NCBI RefSeq assembly: GCF_005860805.1
Contig: NZ_VCEJ01000004.1
Span: 434,001 to 498,000, forward strand
From: Dyadobacter luticola
GTDB taxonomy: Bacteria; Bacteroidota; Bacteroidia; Cytophagales; Spirosomataceae
Direction of reading: 5' to 3'
Length of the DNA stretch: 64,000 nucleotides
The position numbers and the translations under genes are program-made. Below are positions 17,523-27,434 of the stretch, one piece after another. The first letter of the stretch is position 1, and each line of letters begins with the position of its first letter. The notes below the pieces were generated by a model, which saw only the letters and a list, made by a program, of their open reading frames with translations, had not been told where the DNA came from and did no database searches.

Positions 17523-18236
17523 ATGTCAATCGAAGTAACCAATCTCACAAAAGTTTACGGGGCGCAGCGGGCGATAGATGGGATTTCATTTACATTGAAA
17601 AAAGGGGAAATCGTAGGTTTTCTTGGGCCAAATGGTGCGGGTAAGTCTACGACCATGAAGATATTAACGGGTTATCTTAAACCGACCGAGGGTTTGGCGA
17701 AAGTTTCGGACTTTAATGTGGTTGAACAGCCGATGCCCGCCAGAAAATCCATCGGTTACCTGCCTGAGCATAATCCGCTCTACCTGGATATGTTCGTGAC
17801 GGAATTCCTGCTTTTTTCGGGGAAATTGTACGGAATGTCAGGTGCAACATTGAAAACGCGGGTGGAAGAAGTGATCGCCATGTGCGGGCTTGAACCGGAG
17901 AAAAAGAAGAAGATCGGTCAGCTTTCCAAAGGTTACCGCCAGCGGGTAGGATTGGCGCAATCGTTTTTGCACGATCCGCAGGTTTTGATCCTGGACGAAC
18001 CTACTACCGGCCTCGATCCCAACCAGATACAGGAAATCCGGGAGGTGATCCGCACGGCTGGGAAGGATAAAACGGTACTTTTTTCGACCCATATTATGCA
18101 GGAAGTGGAAGCTTTGTGCGACCGGGTTATTATCATTAATAAAGGAAAGGTGGTGAGCGACAGTTCGCTGGATGAACTGCGTTCGACGGGGAATTCGCTG
18201 GAAGAAATTTTTAAAAACCTTACCCGGAGCGAGTAG
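17523..18236 (+). CDS. gldA: ABC transporter ATP-binding protein, GldA-like (short form)
   Basis: An ABC ATPase of 237 aa. Walker A is GFLGPNGAGKSTTMKIL, the signature is QLSKGYRQRVGLAQ, Walker B is VLILDEPTTGLDPNQ, and the switch His is in VLFSTHIMQEVEALC. SIEVTNLTKVYGAQRA and IGYLPEHNPLYLDMFV resemble GldA, the ATPase of the GldAFG gliding-motility exporter. GldA is usually about 300 aa; here the region after KGKVVSDSSLDELRS runs directly into the usual ending (SLEEIFKNLT), so about 60 residues of the C-terminal domain are missing. No permease gene (gldF or gldG) is adjacent. Confidence 0.7.
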   Translation: MSIEVTNLTKVYGAQRAIDGISFTLKKGEIVGFLGPNGAGKSTTMKILTGYLKPTEGLAKVSDFNVVEQPMPARKSIGYLPEHNPLYLDMFVTEFLLFSGKLYGMSGATLKTRVEEVIAMCGLEPEKKKKIGQLSKGYRQRVGLAQSFLHDPQVLILDEPTTGLDPNQIQEIREVIRTAGKDKTVLFSTHIMQEVEALCDRVIIINKGKVVSDSSLDELRSTGNSLEEIFKNLTRSE

Positions 18237-18418
18237 CAGCTAACTTTATTGTGAAGAAAGTAGTTGCTCAGACAATTATTAGAATTGCCTTAAAACTTCA
18301 TTTTTTTGGATTAAAACGGAAATGAAAATTGTTATCCATGTAACTGTTGATAAACTCTGAGAATCAATGTTAAATTCGAATAACCTAACATTCCCTCGTT
18401 AAAGTCAGTGATCCAGAT

Positions 18419-21400
18419 ATGAAAAATTGGTTTTTCGGCCGGTTTCGTGTTCTTGCAAGTGTCATTTTATTGGTTGTTCTGACATCGGTCGCTTCCGTAG
18501 CCTGGAAGCATTTGAGTGTTGGGATGCCGGTTATTGGGGAGGCAAAGGTTGTTAAAAAGCAATTGAAAAAAGCCCCAAAAAAACGTGCTGATCCGGTGCT
18601 TGTCCTGCCTGAAAATGAGTGGGTCGACAGCACACTGAATTCCATGAGCACTGAGGAGAAGATCGGGCAGCTTTTCATGGTGGCTACATTTTCAAACCGT
18701 GACGATGCACATTATAAATACATTGATCGCCTGATCAATGACTTTCATATCGGCGGACTTATCTTCTTCCAGGGCGGTCCGGTAGGGCAGGCGCAGCTCA
18801 CAAACCGCTACCAAGCGCAATCAAAAGTTCCTCTTTTTATTGGCATCGACGGCGAGTGGGGCCTGGGTATGCGTCTAGACAGCACGATTTCTTTTCCGAA
18901 ACAAATGGTGCTCGGCTCCATCCAGGACAACCAGCTCATTTACCGCATGGGCAGCGACATTGCCAGACAATGCAGCCGCCTCGGAATCCAGATCAACTTC
19001 GCGCCGGTGGCCGACATTAACAGTAATCCCGCTAATCCGGTGATTGGTATACGTTCGTTCGGCGAAGACCGCGAGAATGTGACCCGCAAGGCTGTGGCTT
19101 ATATGAAAGGTTTGCAGCATAATAAAGTGATCGCGACTGCCAAACATTTCCCCGGCCACGGCGATACAGATGCAGATTCTCATTTTACACTGCCGGTACT
19201 GACACATTCGTTGGAGCAGCTGACTGAAACTGACCTGTATCCTTACCGCGAAATGATTGCCGATAGTTTGATGGGTGTTTTGAATGCACATTTGAATGTT
19301 CCGGCGCTGGATAGCACGCCAAACCAGGCCAGCTCGCTTTCTGATAAAGTGGTGAATGGTTTGCTGCGTAAAGACTTAGGATTCCGCGGATTGGTTTTCA
19401 CCGACGCGATGAATATGAAAGGTGTTTTGAAAAATGGTAAAGCTGCTGACGTGAACCTGAAAGCGGTTGTAGCTGGAAATGATGTGCTGCTTTACCCTGA
19501 AAGTATCGCCGAAACTGTCGCCAAGATCAAGGAAGCGATTGATAAAAAGATCATTAGCGAGAAAATCATTGATGATAAGGTAAAAAGGATTTTGCAGGCT
19601 AAATACTGGGCCGGACTGAGCAAGTACACACCGATTGACATTAACAATCTTTATACCGACCTGAACCAGGAAAGCAGCAAGGAACTGTACCGCGAACTTT
19701 GCGAGGCTTCCGTCACTGTCGTCAAAAATGATAATAACCTGCTGCCGATCGGCTCGGTGATGGACCAGAATATGGCGTCGGTGAGCATCGGGGAGGGGAG
19801 CAGTGTCGCGTTTCAAAAAATGCTTTCGACTTACAAGCCAATGCGGTCTTACGCATTTTATGAAGGGCCGTCGTCGCAGGAGCAGATTTCTCAGATGCTG
19901 ACTTATTTGCAACCTTACAATACGGTTATTGTTGACATTCACGGCATTGCGTCCAACCCAAAAAGAAATTACGGGGTGACTTCCGGCATGGCGGATTTTG
20001 TCAGCCAGTTGAAACAACAAAATAAAAAAGTGATCCTGTGCCTTTTCGGGTCGCCTTACAGCATTCAGTTTTTTCCTGAAACCGATGTTTTAATTTGTGC
20101 CAATCAGGATGGTCAGGATCCGCAGGAAATTGTGCCGCAGGTGATTTTTGGCGCGCTGAGCTCGAAAGGCAAGCTGCCAGTTTCGGTGCTTTCTTTTAAA
20201 TCTGGCACTGGGGTGAATACGACTTCGATCAACCGCATCGCATTTGGAACACCCGAAAGTGTGGGCATGAATGGTACCTTTTTAAAACGCATCGATGACA
20301 TCGCCAATGCGTCCGTCGCGGATCATGTTTTTCCTGGCTGCGAAGTTCTTGTGGCGCGCAGGGGTAAAGTCATTTATGATAAACAATTTGGCGGACTGAG
20401 TTATAAAACGGCAGAAAAGGTGACGCCTGAAACGATTTATGACCTGGCTTCTGTCACCAAAGTCTCCGCCACCTTGCAGGCGATCATGTTGCTTTATGAC
20501 CGCAAGCTAATTGATCTTGATACGAAAGCATCAACCTATCTGCCTGAACTGGTAGGTACTAATAAGCAGAATTTCACCATTCGTGACCTCTTATTGCATC
20601 GCTCGGGTCTGGTATCATTTTATCCCCCGCTTTGGGACCGTACCAAAACCAGCGCGGGCGGGCTGCTTCCGGAATATTACAGTTCACGGGCCGATACGTC
20701 CTATTATTTGCAGGTGGCTCCGAAGCTTTTTGCCAAAGGAGCATTGCGTGATTCGGTGTGGAATTGGGTGATCGAGTCGCCGATGAACAACCGGAAAGAG
20801 CGCAGTGGCAGCTACGGTTTTCTGTACAGCGACCTCGGGTTTTTGACCTTACAAAAAGTGGTAGAAAGGATTACCGGACAATCGCTGGACATTTTTGTGG
20901 CGGCCAACATTTACGATCCGCTGGGTTTGGCATACCTGGGATTCAATCCGCTGAGACGTTTTCCCGAGAAACAAATTGCACCGACAGAGAATGATTACCG
21001 GTTCCGCGGGCAACTTTTGCAAGGTACCGTGCACGATCAAATGGCCGCAATTGTGGGCGGCGTTTCGGGACATGCGGGGCTTTTTGGTACGGCGCGTGAC
21101 CTGGCGATTTTGTTTCAAATGAACCTTTGGAAAGGGAATTATGCCGGAAAACGGTATTTCGAGCAAGCCACGGTCCCTTTCTTTTCGCGGGTGTATGATG
21201 AGTCGCATCACAGAGGTTTGGGTTGGGATAAAGCGCCCGGCGATGGCGGCAGTTCGTACGTTTCGCCCCAGGCTTCGGTCAATTCCTTCGGACATACAGG
21301 GTTTACCGGTACCATGGTTTGGATGGACCCGGAAGAGGACTTATTGTTTATATTTTTGTCCAATCGCGTGAATCCCGATCCTGAAAATACGAAGATTACA

Positions 21401-21475
21401 ACCCAGTGGACACGCCGAAAAATCCAGGACATTGTGTACAGTTCGCTCCTGGAAAGGAAAAGCCAGCTTCCGTAA
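18419..21475 (+). CDS. GH3 beta-N-acetylglucosaminidase fused to a serine hydrolase
   Basis: A two-domain envelope enzyme of 1018 aa. After an N-terminal membrane/signal segment (LASVILLVVLTSVASVAW), residues about 75-410 form a GH3 domain of NagZ type: KHFPGHGDTDADSHFTLP, with the nucleophile Asp in GLVFTDAMNMKGV. A linker/GH3 C domain (about 410-600) follows. Residues about 620-1010 are a class C beta-lactamase/PBP-type hydrolase with SVTK in YDLASVTKVSATLQ, YSD in FLYSDLGFLTL and GHTGFTGT. The fusion suggests linked hydrolysis of peptidoglycan fragments in the periplasm. This architecture recurs in Bacteroidota. Confidence 0.88.
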   Translation: MKNWFFGRFRVLASVILLVVLTSVASVAWKHLSVGMPVIGEAKVVKKQLKKAPKKRADPVLVLPENEWVDSTLNSMSTEEKIGQLFMVATFSNRDDAHYKYIDRLINDFHIGGLIFFQGGPVGQAQLTNRYQAQSKVPLFIGIDGEWGLGMRLDSTISFPKQMVLGSIQDNQLIYRMGSDIARQCSRLGIQINFAPVADINSNPANPVIGIRSFGEDRENVTRKAVAYMKGLQHNKVIATAKHFPGHGDTDADSHFTLPVLTHSLEQLTETDLYPYREMIADSLMGVLNAHLNVPALDSTPNQASSLSDKVVNGLLRKDLGFRGLVFTDAMNMKGVLKNGKAADVNLKAVVAGNDVLLYPESIAETVAKIKEAIDKKIISEKIIDDKVKRILQAKYWAGLSKYTPIDINNLYTDLNQESSKELYRELCEASVTVVKNDNNLLPIGSVMDQNMASVSIGEGSSVAFQKMLSTYKPMRSYAFYEGPSSQEQISQMLTYLQPYNTVIVDIHGIASNPKRNYGVTSGMADFVSQLKQQNKKVILCLFGSPYSIQFFPETDVLICANQDGQDPQEIVPQVIFGALSSKGKLPVSVLSFKSGTGVNTTSINRIAFGTPESVGMNGTFLKRIDDIANASVADHVFPGCEVLVARRGKVIYDKQFGGLSYKTAEKVTPETIYDLASVTKVSATLQAIMLLYDRKLIDLDTKASTYLPELVGTNKQNFTIRDLLLHRSGLVSFYPPLWDRTKTSAGGLLPEYYSSRADTSYYLQVAPKLFAKGALRDSVWNWVIESPMNNRKERSGSYGFLYSDLGFLTLQKVVERITGQSLDIFVAANIYDPLGLAYLGFNPLRRFPEKQIAPTENDYRFRGQLLQGTVHDQMAAIVGGVSGHAGLFGTARDLAILFQMNLWKGNYAGKRYFEQATVPFFSRVYDESHHRGLGWDKAPGDGGSSYVSPQASVNSFGHTGFTGTMVWMDPEEDLLFIFLSNRVNPDPENTKITTQWTRRKIQDIVYSSLLERKSQLP

Positions 21476-21552
21476 TGTGGTTTAAGTGTATTTGAAAAAT
21501 ATCTCTAACTTTACCAATCAAACTGGTAGAGGAAAGATATTTAGACGATTAC

Positions 21553-24500
21553 ATGAAACAAACATTTACCTGCAAAGCCCTTTTTTTAACATTTCTCGCC
21601 ACGCTTTTCTCAGTGGCAATTTCACTAGCGCAAACGATCACCGAGGTTAAGGTCACGCCTGAGTCCGTATGCTCGGGGCGGTCGATATCTGTTGCATTTA
21701 CTGCATCAGGCTTTTCCAGTGGGACAACTTATACAGTGCAACTATCAGATGCGACTGGATCATTTGCTAATCCATTGGAAACTGCTACTGGTACGTCAAG
21801 TCCGATAAATATAGCAGTCCCCCCAAATGCAACTGCTGGCGAGGGTTATAAGGCGAAAGTGCTAGTTATCACTCCGGCAAATGCGGGTTCAGAAAGTACC
21901 GCATTTAGTGTCAAAGCAACCCCAGCTACGCCATATAGCGGAGTCTATCCAGGTTTTTGTGTTGGTGACACAAAAGCCGCTCTTCCAGTTTCGACAACTC
22001 CAGGAACAACCTTTACATGGTATGCTCCAGATGGTACACCGCTTTCTGGAACACCTGTTATAAACACATCGTACTCACATATAGGTGGAAATTATGTTTA
22101 TTCTCAAACGGTAAATGGTTGTGAAAGTGGGAAGGCCACAATAATGGTAAACGTTTACGAAGTCGCTCATCAACCTAGCGTTACTCCACCAGCGCCTATT
22201 TGCCAGAATTCCGCAATAACTTCTGATATTCTTAAAAACGCGGTTTTTGCCAGTGCACCTGGTGGATCTAGCGCTCAATTAACTTGGTATGAAAGTGAGA
22301 CAGGTGGAGGTACCCAAACAACCCCTACTCCTTCCACATCCACAGTGGGAACAAAGGATTATTTTGTTACTGCTGATTATGCACTTGCTTGTGAAAGCCC
22401 AAAAGTAAAAGTTACTGTTACAATTAAGGAAGCTCCTGTAAAACCTGTTCCGCTTTCTTCATCAATTTCATATACGCTTAATGCATCTACGGCAATAATT
22501 CCTGATCCTACAGGAACTAGCGGAGCTACGTTCAAATGGTATGATGTGGAGACAGCGGGAAGCCCACTTCCAGCAGCTCCAAAACCATCAAGTGCCGTGG
22601 CTGGTACAAAAAGCTATTGGGTAAGCCAAATCGTAAATGGTTGTGAAAGCGAACGCTCAGAGATAGTCGTAACTATAAGTGCGTGCACCCCCCCTGCCGC
22701 ACCGGCAGTTTCCGACGTGAACAAGAAAATCGGCGATCCAGAGTTCACTTTGAATGCAACTGGTGAAAATTTAAAATGGTATACTTCTGCAACCGGAGGA
22801 GATGGTACAACCGTTAAGCCTAAACCGTCCACTGCCACTGCTGGAACTACCAGCTACTTTGTGACTCAGACGGTAGGTGGATGTGAAAGCCCTAGGGCGG
22901 AAATTAAGGTAATCGTAGCGGCCTGCACACCTCCTGATCCACCCAAAGTTGCGAATGTTAGTTATACTTTAAATGCTCCAACGAAAGCACTTGAGGCCGA
23001 TGGAATTAATCTGAAATGGTATACTTCTTCAAGTGATGTAACTGGATCGGCAACATCACCTAAACCATCCAGCGGAACAATTGGAGTTACAAGTTATTTC
23101 GTGACGCAATCATCGGCTTCTGGTTGCGAAAGTGCCAGGGCAGAAATCAAAGTTACTGTAACCGCATGTACGCCGCCGGATGCGCCAACAGTAGCTGACG
23201 TTTCGTATTGTTTTGGTAAAACGGTGACACCGCTAACAGCAACAGGTATTGGTCTCAAATGGTACAATGCAAATGGAGATCTTCTTGGTTCTGCTCCAAC
23301 ACCTTCGACTAATGCTGCTGGAACAGTTTCCTACTTCGTGACACAAACGGTTGGTGCTTGTACAAGTTCAAAGGCGGAAATCAAGGTAACAGTTAATCAA
23401 ACTTCCCCACCAGCGGTCGACAATATCGATTATTGTTTAAATGCGACTGCTCCAACGCTTACGGCTACCGGCACATCATTGCTTTGGTATACTGCGTCCA
23501 GCGGCGGGACCGGATCTGCTTCGGCGCCCACGCCAACTACTAATAGTTTGGGTACAAAAAGCTATTTTGTAAGCCAGACAGTAAATGGTTGCGAGAGCGC
23601 GAGAAGCGAATTGAAAGTGACTGTCAAAAATTTGTCTGCGCTGCCCACAGTTACCTCGCCTGTTAGTATCTGCCAAAATTCTGACGCAACGGCTCTAACT
23701 GTTACTGCAACGTCACCAAAATGGTATACTACTGCGACAGGGGGGACAGCGCTAGGTGCAGCTCCCATCCCAGTCACTACAACAGCTGGAACGACCAGCT
23801 ATTATGTCAGTCAGACAGCTGCGACACTTTGCGAAGGTCCACGGGCTAAAATTGATGTAGTCGTAAACGCTACTCCCGCGGCACCGACTGTTAAAGCGTT
23901 GGACTATTGCGTTGGCATCAAGGCCGATCCTCTGACGCCCTCTGGGACCACTTATAAATGGTATGCTGCCCTGACAGGTGGTACTGGTACAGGAACGGCT
24001 CCTATTCCATTAACTACAACCGCTGGCGTAACCTCTTTTTATGTTACGCAATTAAGCGCATACGGATCACTATCTTGCGAAAGCCCACGCGCTAAGCTGG
24101 ATGTGACCGTCAATCCAACACCAGCAAACCTGGCGGCACTTTCCGAAGCGTATTGCCAGACAAGAGGAGATTCAACCTACACATTCCCGACAAAAGCGGC
24201 GGACGGAAACACATTGAACTGGTATACCGCAGCATCAGGCGGGACCGGCTCTGCGACTACGCCGACCGTCAATGCTAAAACTGCTGGCGAAGCGACATTC
24301 TATGTCACACAGAAATCAGCGAAAAACTGCGAAAGTCCGGCGCGTGTAGCGCAGAAGGTGCGCATCAAGAAATTACCGAATGTTCCAACAATCGAAAAGC
24401 CTTCAATCGAATATTGCCAATTTATCAAAGTAGATCCTTTGACTGCGACGCCTGTTACCAATGCTACTTTGAACTGGTATGACAGCCAGACTGGCGGAAG

Positions 24501-25941
24501 CGGAAGCAATACTGCGCCAACTCCTTCTACTGCCGAGGGTGGGACAAAGTCTTATTTCGTGGCACAAACATTGGAAGGGTGTACCAGCGACCGTGCGAAA
24601 ATCGATGTCAAAATCAACACAACACCGGTTCCAGACACTAAAACATCCCTTGCATATTGCCAGAATGAAGTGGCACCGAGATTGGAAGCGACTGGTAATG
24701 TTTTAAAATGGTACCGCTCGGCGGATGCTACGGAATTTCAGGGCGTCCCCTTCACGCCATTTACCGAAAAGGTACAGGATTACTCGTTTTTTGTAACCCA
24801 AACCGGTGCTACGAATGGTTGCGAAAGTCCGAAAGAAGAGATCAAAATTCACATTAAGTCGCTGCCATCGGCCACGATTACCGGTAACTCTACCATTGAT
24901 CTGGGCAGCACGGCGAATATCAACATTAAGTTTACCGGCGACGGTCCCTGGATTTATGCGCTTTCAAATGGTTTGACCGACACAACCGACCAATCGAACC
25001 ACCAGGTGGAAGTGAAGCCGAGCACGACGACCACGTATGTCGTGACCGAGGTTTCCAATGCTTGCGGCAAAGGTTTGCCGATCGGAAGCGCGCTGGTGAC
25101 GGTGAAAGTGCCGACGATCAATTCAGGAAATCCATCTGTTGCGGAAGTTTGCGCAGGAAAAACATTCAGCGTTCCTTTCCAGCAGTCTGGCGATTTTCCT
25201 TCTGAAAATACCTTTAAAGTACAGATCGCGGCCAACAACGAAGACGCGCAGTTCCGGACCATCCCATCGACCGCGACCAATAACATCGTAACTGCGACAT
25301 TCCCTGATACAACCAAAGGCGGGAGCTATTTTGTACGGGTGATCAGCTCAGGCGCGAATGCCGAATTTACAGTGAAAGGTAGTGTCAGCGCAATTACGAT
25401 CACCGCAAGTCCGCTCCCGATAGCAACATTGACCGGCACGCAAACGATCCTGGTAGGTGAAAGTGCGAATCTCAAAGCGGAAATCACCGGCAGATCACCC
25501 TGGACACTGACCTTGAACAATGGCACGAAGGATACCTTGATCACAGCTTCCGTTACACCCTATACGTTTAGGGTAACGCCAAAGACAACTTCGACCTATA
25601 CCATCACAAGAGTAACGAATGGCTGCGGTATTGGAAACGGCGTCGGCTCGGCAAGGGTGCAGGTAGATCCGATCCTGGGCGTAGAGCCATCGAAATCTGC
25701 CGACTGGGTGAAAGTGTATCCGACTATGATCCAGGCGAATTGCATTGTGGAGATCACTGGTACCTTGGTGCCAAAACAGGCGTCGGTTGAGGTGGTTGAT
25801 CTGAGCGGCCGGTCGAGAGCGATAAATGTGATCCGCGAAAAAACGACAGAGATCAATTTCAGCAGCTATCCATCCGGTTTGTACCTGCTGCGCATCAAAA
25901 ACGGTGATCAGAGCACGGTGCAGCGGGTGATGAAACCTTAA
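21553..25941 (+). CDS. Large Ig-like repeat surface protein with T9SS sorting domain
   Basis: A protein of 1462 aa. A signal peptide (ALFLTFLATLFSVAISLAQ) is followed by an N-terminal beta domain, then twelve modules of about 75-85 residues. Each has a W-Y core (LKWYTSATGG, LLWYTASSGG, LNWYDSQTGG and others), GTxSYFVTQ and GCES, with a Cys pair per module likely to be disulfide-linked. Two further beta domains (about 1100-1370) precede a C-terminal sorting domain (VKVYPTMIQANCIVEI to GLYLLRIKNG). It is probably an exported adhesin-like or filamentous surface protein. The repeats are diverged at the DNA level. A terminator follows at 25963. Confidence 0.85.
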   Translation: MKQTFTCKALFLTFLATLFSVAISLAQTITEVKVTPESVCSGRSISVAFTASGFSSGTTYTVQLSDATGSFANPLETATGTSSPINIAVPPNATAGEGYKAKVLVITPANAGSESTAFSVKATPATPYSGVYPGFCVGDTKAALPVSTTPGTTFTWYAPDGTPLSGTPVINTSYSHIGGNYVYSQTVNGCESGKATIMVNVYEVAHQPSVTPPAPICQNSAITSDILKNAVFASAPGGSSAQLTWYESETGGGTQTTPTPSTSTVGTKDYFVTADYALACESPKVKVTVTIKEAPVKPVPLSSSISYTLNASTAIIPDPTGTSGATFKWYDVETAGSPLPAAPKPSSAVAGTKSYWVSQIVNGCESERSEIVVTISACTPPAAPAVSDVNKKIGDPEFTLNATGENLKWYTSATGGDGTTVKPKPSTATAGTTSYFVTQTVGGCESPRAEIKVIVAACTPPDPPKVANVSYTLNAPTKALEADGINLKWYTSSSDVTGSATSPKPSSGTIGVTSYFVTQSSASGCESARAEIKVTVTACTPPDAPTVADVSYCFGKTVTPLTATGIGLKWYNANGDLLGSAPTPSTNAAGTVSYFVTQTVGACTSSKAEIKVTVNQTSPPAVDNIDYCLNATAPTLTATGTSLLWYTASSGGTGSASAPTPTTNSLGTKSYFVSQTVNGCESARSELKVTVKNLSALPTVTSPVSICQNSDATALTVTATSPKWYTTATGGTALGAAPIPVTTTAGTTSYYVSQTAATLCEGPRAKIDVVVNATPAAPTVKALDYCVGIKADPLTPSGTTYKWYAALTGGTGTGTAPIPLTTTAGVTSFYVTQLSAYGSLSCESPRAKLDVTVNPTPANLAALSEAYCQTRGDSTYTFPTKAADGNTLNWYTAASGGTGSATTPTVNAKTAGEATFYVTQKSAKNCESPARVAQKVRIKKLPNVPTIEKPSIEYCQFIKVDPLTATPVTNATLNWYDSQTGGSGSNTAPTPSTAEGGTKSYFVAQTLEGCTSDRAKIDVKINTTPVPDTKTSLAYCQNEVAPRLEATGNVLKWYRSADATEFQGVPFTPFTEKVQDYSFFVTQTGATNGCESPKEEIKIHIKSLPSATITGNSTIDLGSTANINIKFTGDGPWIYALSNGLTDTTDQSNHQVEVKPSTTTTYVVTEVSNACGKGLPIGSALVTVKVPTINSGNPSVAEVCAGKTFSVPFQQSGDFPSENTFKVQIAANNEDAQFRTIPSTATNNIVTATFPDTTKGGSYFVRVISSGANAEFTVKGSVSAITITASPLPIATLTGTQTILVGESANLKAEITGRSPWTLTLNNGTKDTLITASVTPYTFRVTPKTTSTYTITRVTNGCGIGNGVGSARVQVDPILGVEPSKSADWVKVYPTMIQANCIVEITGTLVPKQASVEVVDLSGRSRAINVIREKTTEINFSSYPSGLYLLRIKNGDQSTVQRVMKP

Positions 25942-25962
25942 ATATTGAGCATTAAAAAAAAC

Positions 25963-25995
25963 AAAACAGGACGTCATACCGATGTCCTGTTTTTT
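25963..25995 (+). terminator. Rho-independent terminator after the Ig-like gene
   Basis: AAAACAGGAC (25963-25972) pairs with GTCCTGTTTT (25984-25993), followed by more T. The ATG at 25982 lies inside this hairpin, which rules it out as the tadA start. Confidence 0.85.
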
Positions 25996-26008
25996 ATTGA
26001 TAAACCAA

Positions 26009-26461
26009 ATGGATATACAAGCGGACATTCTGGACGGCTACTTTATGGCCGAGGCGCTGCGGCTGGCGCATAAGGCCTACGACGCCGGCGAGGTTCCGGT
26101 GGGGGCACTGGTAGTAAGTGGCGAAAAGGTCCTTGGAAAGGGCTTTAACCAAACTGAATTATTGCGCGATGTAACTGCCCACGCCGAAATGATCGCGATC
26201 ACAGCGGCTTCAGACCATTTGGGTGCCAAGTACCTAACCGATTGCACATTGTACGTCACGCTCGAACCTTGTGTCATGTGTGCGGGTGCTTTATACTGGA
26301 CACAAATGAAGCGGGTGGTGATAGGGGCATCGGACGAAAAGCGCGGTTTCACGCGTCTTGGAAAACCCATTTTACACCCAAAAACCCAGCTCACGAAGGG
26401 CATTTTGGCGGCGGAATCGCAGGAATTGCTGCTCAAATTTTTTAGGCAATTAAGAACATAA
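26009..26461 (+). CDS. tadA: Nucleoside/tRNA adenosine deaminase
   Basis: A zinc deaminase of 150 aa from the ATG at 26009 (MDIQADILDGYFMAEALRLA). Zinc ligands and the catalytic Glu are seen in VTAHAEMIAI (HAE) and EPCVMCAGALYW (PCxxC). It is probably TadA, which converts A34 to inosine in tRNA-Arg(ACG); the tRNA with that anticodon is encoded at 1744. A guanine deaminase is a less likely alternative. The nine-residue longer form would start inside a terminator. Confidence 0.85.
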   Translation: MDIQADILDGYFMAEALRLAHKAYDAGEVPVGALVVSGEKVLGKGFNQTELLRDVTAHAEMIAITAASDHLGAKYLTDCTLYVTLEPCVMCAGALYWTQMKRVVIGASDEKRGFTRLGKPILHPKTQLTKGILAAESQELLLKFFRQLRT

Positions 26462-26523
26462 AGCGTTTTTCTGCTGTTAGCCAACTGATAAAGCAGATTT
26501 ATTAATCTTAAACTACACAGAAA

Positions 26524-27129
26524 ATGGCATTTACACTTGATCCCTTACCTTACGCAAACAATGCATTGGAGCCGCATATCGATGCATTGACTATGGAGAT
26601 ACATCATGACCGTCACCACCAGGCTTATGTTACCAACCTGAATGCAGCAGTAGCAGGAACCGAATTGGAAGGCAAAACAATAGAAGATATTATTGCAAAC
26701 ATCAGCAAGGCGCCTGCGCCAGTTCGGAATAACGGCGGCGGGCACTGGAACCACAGCTTTTTCTGGAAATCACTTTCTGCAAGCGGTGGCGGAGAGCCAA
26801 CCGGCAAACTGGCTGAGGCGATCAATGCGAAATTTGGCTCGTTTGCTGCTTTCAAAGACGAATTCAAAAAAGCAGCCATCGGCCGTTTCGGGTCAGGCTG
26901 GGCATGGCTGATCAAATCCGGCGACGGCGTTGCGATCACTTCTACGCCAAACCAGGACAACCCATTGATGGACATCGCCGAAGTAAAAGGCACACCGATC
27001 ATCGGTCTGGACGTTTGGGAACATGCTTACTATCTGAAATACCAAAACAAGCGTCCTGACTACATCGAAGCATATTGGAATGTAGTGGATTGGAAAGCCG
27101 CTGACGCGCTTTTCACTTCGGCGAAGTAA
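26524..27129 (+). CDS. sodA: Superoxide dismutase (Mn type)
   Basis: A full-length Mn/Fe superoxide dismutase of 201 aa. Metal ligands are His in [13 protein letters not shown], His in [12 protein letters not shown], and Asp and His in [14 protein letters not shown]. The GGGHWNH context and the Gln in TPNQDNPLM are typical of the manganese-specific branch. It lies 62 bp after tadA and is followed by its own terminator at 27151. Confidence 0.92.
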   Translation: MAFTLDPLPYANNALEPHIDALTMEIHHDRHHQAYVTNLNAAVAGTELEGKTIEDIIANISKAPAPVRNNGGGHWNHSFFWKSLSASGGGEPTGKLAEAINAKFGSFAAFKDEFKKAAIGRFGSGWAWLIKSGDGVAITSTPNQDNPLMDIAEVKGTPIIGLDVWEHAYYLKYQNKRPDYIEAYWNVVDWKAADALFTSAK

Positions 27130-27150
27130 TCGTCTGATATATAGGCAAAG

Positions 27151-27205
27151 GGTTTGCAGCTGCTAAATTTTTAGATAAAATCTCTTGCAAGCTGTAAACC
27201 TTTTG
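27151..27205 (+). terminator. Terminator of sodA
   Basis: GGTTTGCAGCT (27151-27161) pairs with AGCTGTAAACC (27190-27200) with one G-U pair around a long A/T-rich loop, followed by TTTTGTT. It overlaps the promoter of tRNA-His. Confidence 0.6.
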
Positions 27206-27214
27206 TTACTTTTG
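27184..27214 (+). promoter_or_regulatory. Probable promoter of tRNA-His
   Basis: TTGC at 27184 and TACTTTTG at 27207-27214 match the Bacteroidota -33 and -7 elements with about 19 nt between them. The tRNA begins about 43 bp further on. Confidence 0.5.
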
Positions 27215-27256
27215 TGTCCTCGAAAACGGGATTATCCGTGTTTGAGAAGAATAAAC

Positions 27257-27331
27257 GGAGGTTGTAGCTCAGTCGGTTAGAGCGCTAGATTGTGGTTCTA
27301 GAGGTCGCGGGTTCGAGACCCGTCTCCCTCC
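27257..27331 (+). tRNA. tRNA-His (GTG), with an imperfect acceptor stem
   Basis: The D-stem is GCTC/GAGC, the anticodon stem CTAGA/TCTAG with loop TTGTGGT (anticodon GTG), and the T-arm GCGGG-TTCGAGA-CCCGT. The extra G-1 (27257) faces C73, as expected for tRNA-His. In the acceptor stem GAGGTTG against CTCCCTC, positions 5:68 (T-C) and 6:67 (T-T) do not pair. The CCA end is not encoded. The 3' end from position 53 on is the attachment-site core of the integrated element. It may be functional or damaged. Confidence 0.85.
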
Positions 27332-27332
27332 C
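27311..27332 (+). repeat. attL core
   Basis: A 22-bp sequence starting GTTCGAGACCCG and ending CCTCCC, overlapping T-arm and acceptor 3' bases of tRNA-His. It is identical to 57071-57092, and the bases on either side differ between the two copies. Confidence 0.88.
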
Positions 27333-27357
27333 TTGAAATAAGTTCAAAGTCAAACAA

Positions 27358-27397
27358 AATGCCTGTAAATCAATGATTTGCGGGCATTTTTGTTTTT
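27358..27397 (+). terminator. Terminator of tRNA-His carried by the element
   Basis: AATGCCTGTAAATC (27358-27371) pairs with GATTTGCGGGCATT (27375-27388) with two G-U pairs and a 3-nt loop, followed by TTTGTTTTTC. Being inside attL, it came in with the element. Confidence 0.8.
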
Positions 27398-27434
27398 CAG
27401 ATCATATCAAAAAATGCAAAAATTCCCATGTTTT

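Noticed and set aside
25982-26008. Upstream start for the tadA gene
   Set aside because: The ATG lies inside the terminator hairpin of the previous gene, and the family begins at about 26009.
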